NCBI RefSeq assembly: GCF_000499205.1
Contig: NZ_AWUK01000030.1
Location: forward strand, 62,001 to 126,000
Direction of reading: 5' to 3'
Origin: Paenibacillus sp. MAEPY2
GTDB lineage: Bacteria; Bacillota; Bacilli; Paenibacillales; Paenibacillaceae
DNA: 64,000 nucleotides
The translations under genes and the position numbers were made by a program. Below the pieces are notes generated by a model. That model saw nothing but the letters and a program-made list of their open reading frames with translations. It was not told the origin of the DNA and ran no database searches. Shown here in pieces: positions 61,869 to 64,000 of the stretch. Position 1 is the stretch's first letter; the number at the start of each line of letters is the position of its first letter.

Positions 61869-62144
61869 GCGCGTATTCGTTTCCTTTCTGCACCCTTTGG
61901 GTTAATAATATTTGAAACATAATCAAGTATATTGTTTGTATAAAATGTACGAGCTGATTAGCATACAACTTTGGATGTCCTTTATTTTAAATTATACCTT
62001 AATCAACCGCTTCGCATAATTCATGCAAGGGGCCAAAGGTTGATTCAACAACATAAGCATGTTGCATACATCCCGGGATTGATCTGCATCGAATGCTGCG
62101 ACTTGCTCACATACTACGTGTGTATACGACGGGAGGAGATTCAA

Positions 62145-63899
62145 ATGCTGCTTGAAGCCATCTATCATCAACCTAAACGGAATTGGGCCTACGCCTACAA
62201 TAAGGATACCATTCGTCTGCGTCTGCGTGCCAAAAAGAATGATCTCACCGAGGTACATGCCCTGACCGGGGACAAATACGCTTGGGAACGTACCAAAGAG
62301 TTGATTCCTTTAACCAAATTCACCTCCGATTCCATGTTCGATTACTATGAGGGGGAAGTAAAGCCTCCGTATCATCGGCTGAAGTATTCTTTTTTGCTGA
62401 AAAATGGTTCCGAACAGATTTGGATGACCGAAACGGATTTCCAGACACATGAACCCGACGATCCTGGTCACATGTTCCAGTTTCCGTACCTCCATCCCGG
62501 AGCTGTATTCACACCGCCTGCATGGGTAAAGGATGCCATTTTCTATCAGATCTTCCCTGAACGCTTTGCCAATGGCAACCCGGATCTCGATCCTGAACAA
62601 GTAGAGCCCTGGGGTGGTGAGCCAACTCCGTTTAACTTCTTCGGCGGTGATCTTCAGGGGGTCATCGACCATCTCGATTACCTTGAAGAGTTGGGCATTA
62701 ACGCCATTTATTTCACACCCATCTTCGAGGCAACGACCAATCATAAGTACGATACCGAAGATTACCTGCGAGTAGATCGGCATTTTGGCGATGCAGATAC
62801 GGTCAAAAGGCTGGTTGAACTATGCCATAAACGCGGAATCCGGGTGTTGCTGGACGCGGTGTTCAATCATTCCGGGAAGACGTTTGCGCCGTTTGTCGAT
62901 GTGCAAAAGTACGGGGAGAAGTCCAAATATAAGGACTGGTTCCATGTGCATGAATTCCCGCTGGATGTGAAGGATGGCATTCCTACCTATGAAACATTTG
63001 GCTTCGAGGCTCATATGCCGAAGCTGAATACGGAAAATCCTGAAGTGAAGGCATATCTGCTGGAGGTCGCCGAGTACTGGATCAAGGAAGTAGGCACGGA
63101 CGGCTGGCGGCTGGATGTCGCGGATGAAGTAGATAATGCATTCTGGCAAGATTTCCGCAAGGTGGTCAAGGCTGCGAATCCGGATGCCTATATCTTGGGT
63201 GAGGTATGGAATGAGTCTTCCTCCTGGCTGCAAGGCGACCAGTTCGATGCCTCGATGAACTATCCGTTTACGGAAGCGGTAAATCGTTTTTTCGTAAAAG
63301 ATGCCATGCACGCTGACGAATTCGCGAACTCCATCGGTCGACAGCTGTCCCGCTATCCGCTGCAAGCCAGCGAAGTGGCTTTCAATCTGCTGGACAGTCA
63401 TGATACACCACGACTGCTCACCTTATGTGAGGGCGACCAGCGGAAGATGAAACTGGCTGCGCTGTTCCAATTCAGTTATATGGGTGCCCCGTGCATCTAT
63501 TATGGGGACGAGATTGGACTGGACGGCGATCATGATCCCGGTTGTCGGAAATGCATGGAGTGGGATGAGGCAAAGCAGGATCGCGAGCTGTTCACCTTTT
63601 ATCAGAAGCTGATTGCACTTCGCCATGCCCATCCTGCCCTGCGTGCGGAAGGCAGCATACGTTTCCTGCAAGCCCGTGAAGGCGGAAGTCAGCTTGTAAT
63701 GGAACGACAGGATGATAAGGAACGAATTCTGATCCTGTTCAATCGTTCGGAAGAAACAGCTATCGTCGAGCTGGAGGCGGGCACCGGGGATTGGACGGAG
63801 TTATTTGGGGAGAATTATCGTACAGCCAAGGAAAAGGGAATCCTGGCCGTTGAGCTGCCCGCATATGGATATGCTGTACTCAGCACAGATATCGTGTAG
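62145..63899 (+). CDS. nplT: Neopullulanase/cyclomaltodextrinase-type alpha-glycosidase (GH13_20)
   Basis: 584 residues. An N-terminal CBM34-like domain (1-125) precedes the catalytic barrel. Catalytic residues: Asp324 (GWRLDVADE), Glu353 (ILGEVWNE), Asp420 (LDSHDTPR). Also YFTPIFEATTNHKYDTEDY and DAVFNHSG. No signal peptide, so it degrades maltodextrins, pullulan or cyclodextrins taken into the cell. ATG 62145 is used because GGAGGAG lies about 6 bases before it; the reading extends to 61971 in frame without a binding site. Confidence 0.93.
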   Translation: MLLEAIYHQPKRNWAYAYNKDTIRLRLRAKKNDLTEVHALTGDKYAWERTKELIPLTKFTSDSMFDYYEGEVKPPYHRLKYSFLLKNGSEQIWMTETDFQTHEPDDPGHMFQFPYLHPGAVFTPPAWVKDAIFYQIFPERFANGNPDLDPEQVEPWGGEPTPFNFFGGDLQGVIDHLDYLEELGINAIYFTPIFEATTNHKYDTEDYLRVDRHFGDADTVKRLVELCHKRGIRVLLDAVFNHSGKTFAPFVDVQKYGEKSKYKDWFHVHEFPLDVKDGIPTYETFGFEAHMPKLNTENPEVKAYLLEVAEYWIKEVGTDGWRLDVADEVDNAFWQDFRKVVKAANPDAYILGEVWNESSSWLQGDQFDASMNYPFTEAVNRFFVKDAMHADEFANSIGRQLSRYPLQASEVAFNLLDSHDTPRLLTLCEGDQRKMKLAALFQFSYMGAPCIYYGDEIGLDGDHDPGCRKCMEWDEAKQDRELFTFYQKLIALRHAHPALRAEGSIRFLQAREGGSQLVMERQDDKERILILFNRSEETAIVELEAGTGDWTELFGENYRTAKEKGILAVELPAYGYAVLSTDIV

Positions 63900-63952
63900 C
63901 AGCTTGATGTTGTTATGACCTTGGAATTTGCTACATTGAAAGCAACGCAAAT

Positions 63953-63991
63953 AAGCGCTCGCAGACCTGTGATGGTTCTGTAGAGCGCTTG
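63953..63991 (+). terminator. Hairpin after the GH13 gene
   Basis: AAGCGCTC.GCAGACC pairs with GGTTCTG.AGCGCTT around a 6-base loop, followed by GTTCT. It may be a terminator; the T run is weak. Confidence 0.55.
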
Positions 63992-64000
63992 TTCTGGGTT

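Noticed and set aside
1-64000. CRISPR arrays, prophage, integrative element, insertion sequences, tRNA or rRNA
   Set aside because: No regularly spaced direct repeats, transposase, integrase, phage structural gene, or tRNA/rRNA sequence was seen on either strand.

Overview
The window looks like a chromosomal segment of a Paenibacillus-type Gram-positive spore former. The pointers are a YesM/YesN sensor-regulator pair, tandem YjcZ-like micro-proteins, a YesW-type rhamnogalacturonan lyase, FosB, CcdC, a DUF2292/YezD protein, AGGAGG-type ribosome binding sites in front of most genes, and frequent GTG and TTG starts. I saw no rRNA, tRNA, CRISPR array, phage module or recognisable insertion sequence. 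Species cannot be fixed from this window.

Layout. 1-2.8 kb: 3' part of a YesM-like kinase with its YesN-like regulator. 2.8-9.7 kb: ACR3-like transporter, TspO-like membrane protein, RidA, an MFS/NAD(P)-binding pair, a LytS-like sensor kinase and a PAP2 phosphatase. 9.7-13.1 kb: HD-GYP phosphodiesterase and an ECF sigma/anti-sigma pair. 13.1-15 kb: a likely small RNA, three YjcZ-like proteins and a thiamine-binding-like protein. 15-19.3 kb: nrdA and nrdB with tandem NrdR-type boxes and a long leader. 19.4-26.8 kb: TPR/SMI1 protein, APH-like kinase, S9 peptidase, FosB, SDR and a gamma-glutamyltransferase behind a structured leader. 27-30 kb: BMP-type lipoprotein plus chemoreceptor. 30.4-34.7 kb: NAD(P)HX repair enzyme, reductase, acetyltransferase and an unknown membrane protein. 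34.8-38.6 kb: sulfate ABC transporter (Sbp, CysT, CysW, YezD) behind a riboswitch-like leader, with no ATPase gene. 38.7-43 kb: rhamnogalacturonan lyase, lactonase, SLH protein. 43-46.2 kb: nitroreductase/Rrf2 and a metallo-beta-lactamase-fold/TetR operon, the regulators having clear palindromic sites. 46.2-54 kb: mixed housekeeping genes (CcdC, MDR reductase, Map, Ser/Thr kinase, HTH coiled-coil protein, LDH-like enzyme). 54-62 kb: four-PAS hybrid kinase and a BcrAB/LanFEG-like ABC exporter next to its two-component system. 62-64 kb: neopullulanase-type GH13 enzyme.

The most interesting unexplained elements are regulatory: the 110-nt structured terminator in front of sbp, the hairpin-rich leader in front of the gamma-glutamyltransferase, the roughly 550-nt nrd leader, the isolated promoter-to-terminator transcription unit at 13.2-13.5 kb, and a helically phased ATTTTCAT array in front of the lipoprotein/chemoreceptor operon. 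The main protein oddity is an NrdA that stops before the usual C-terminal cysteine pair.
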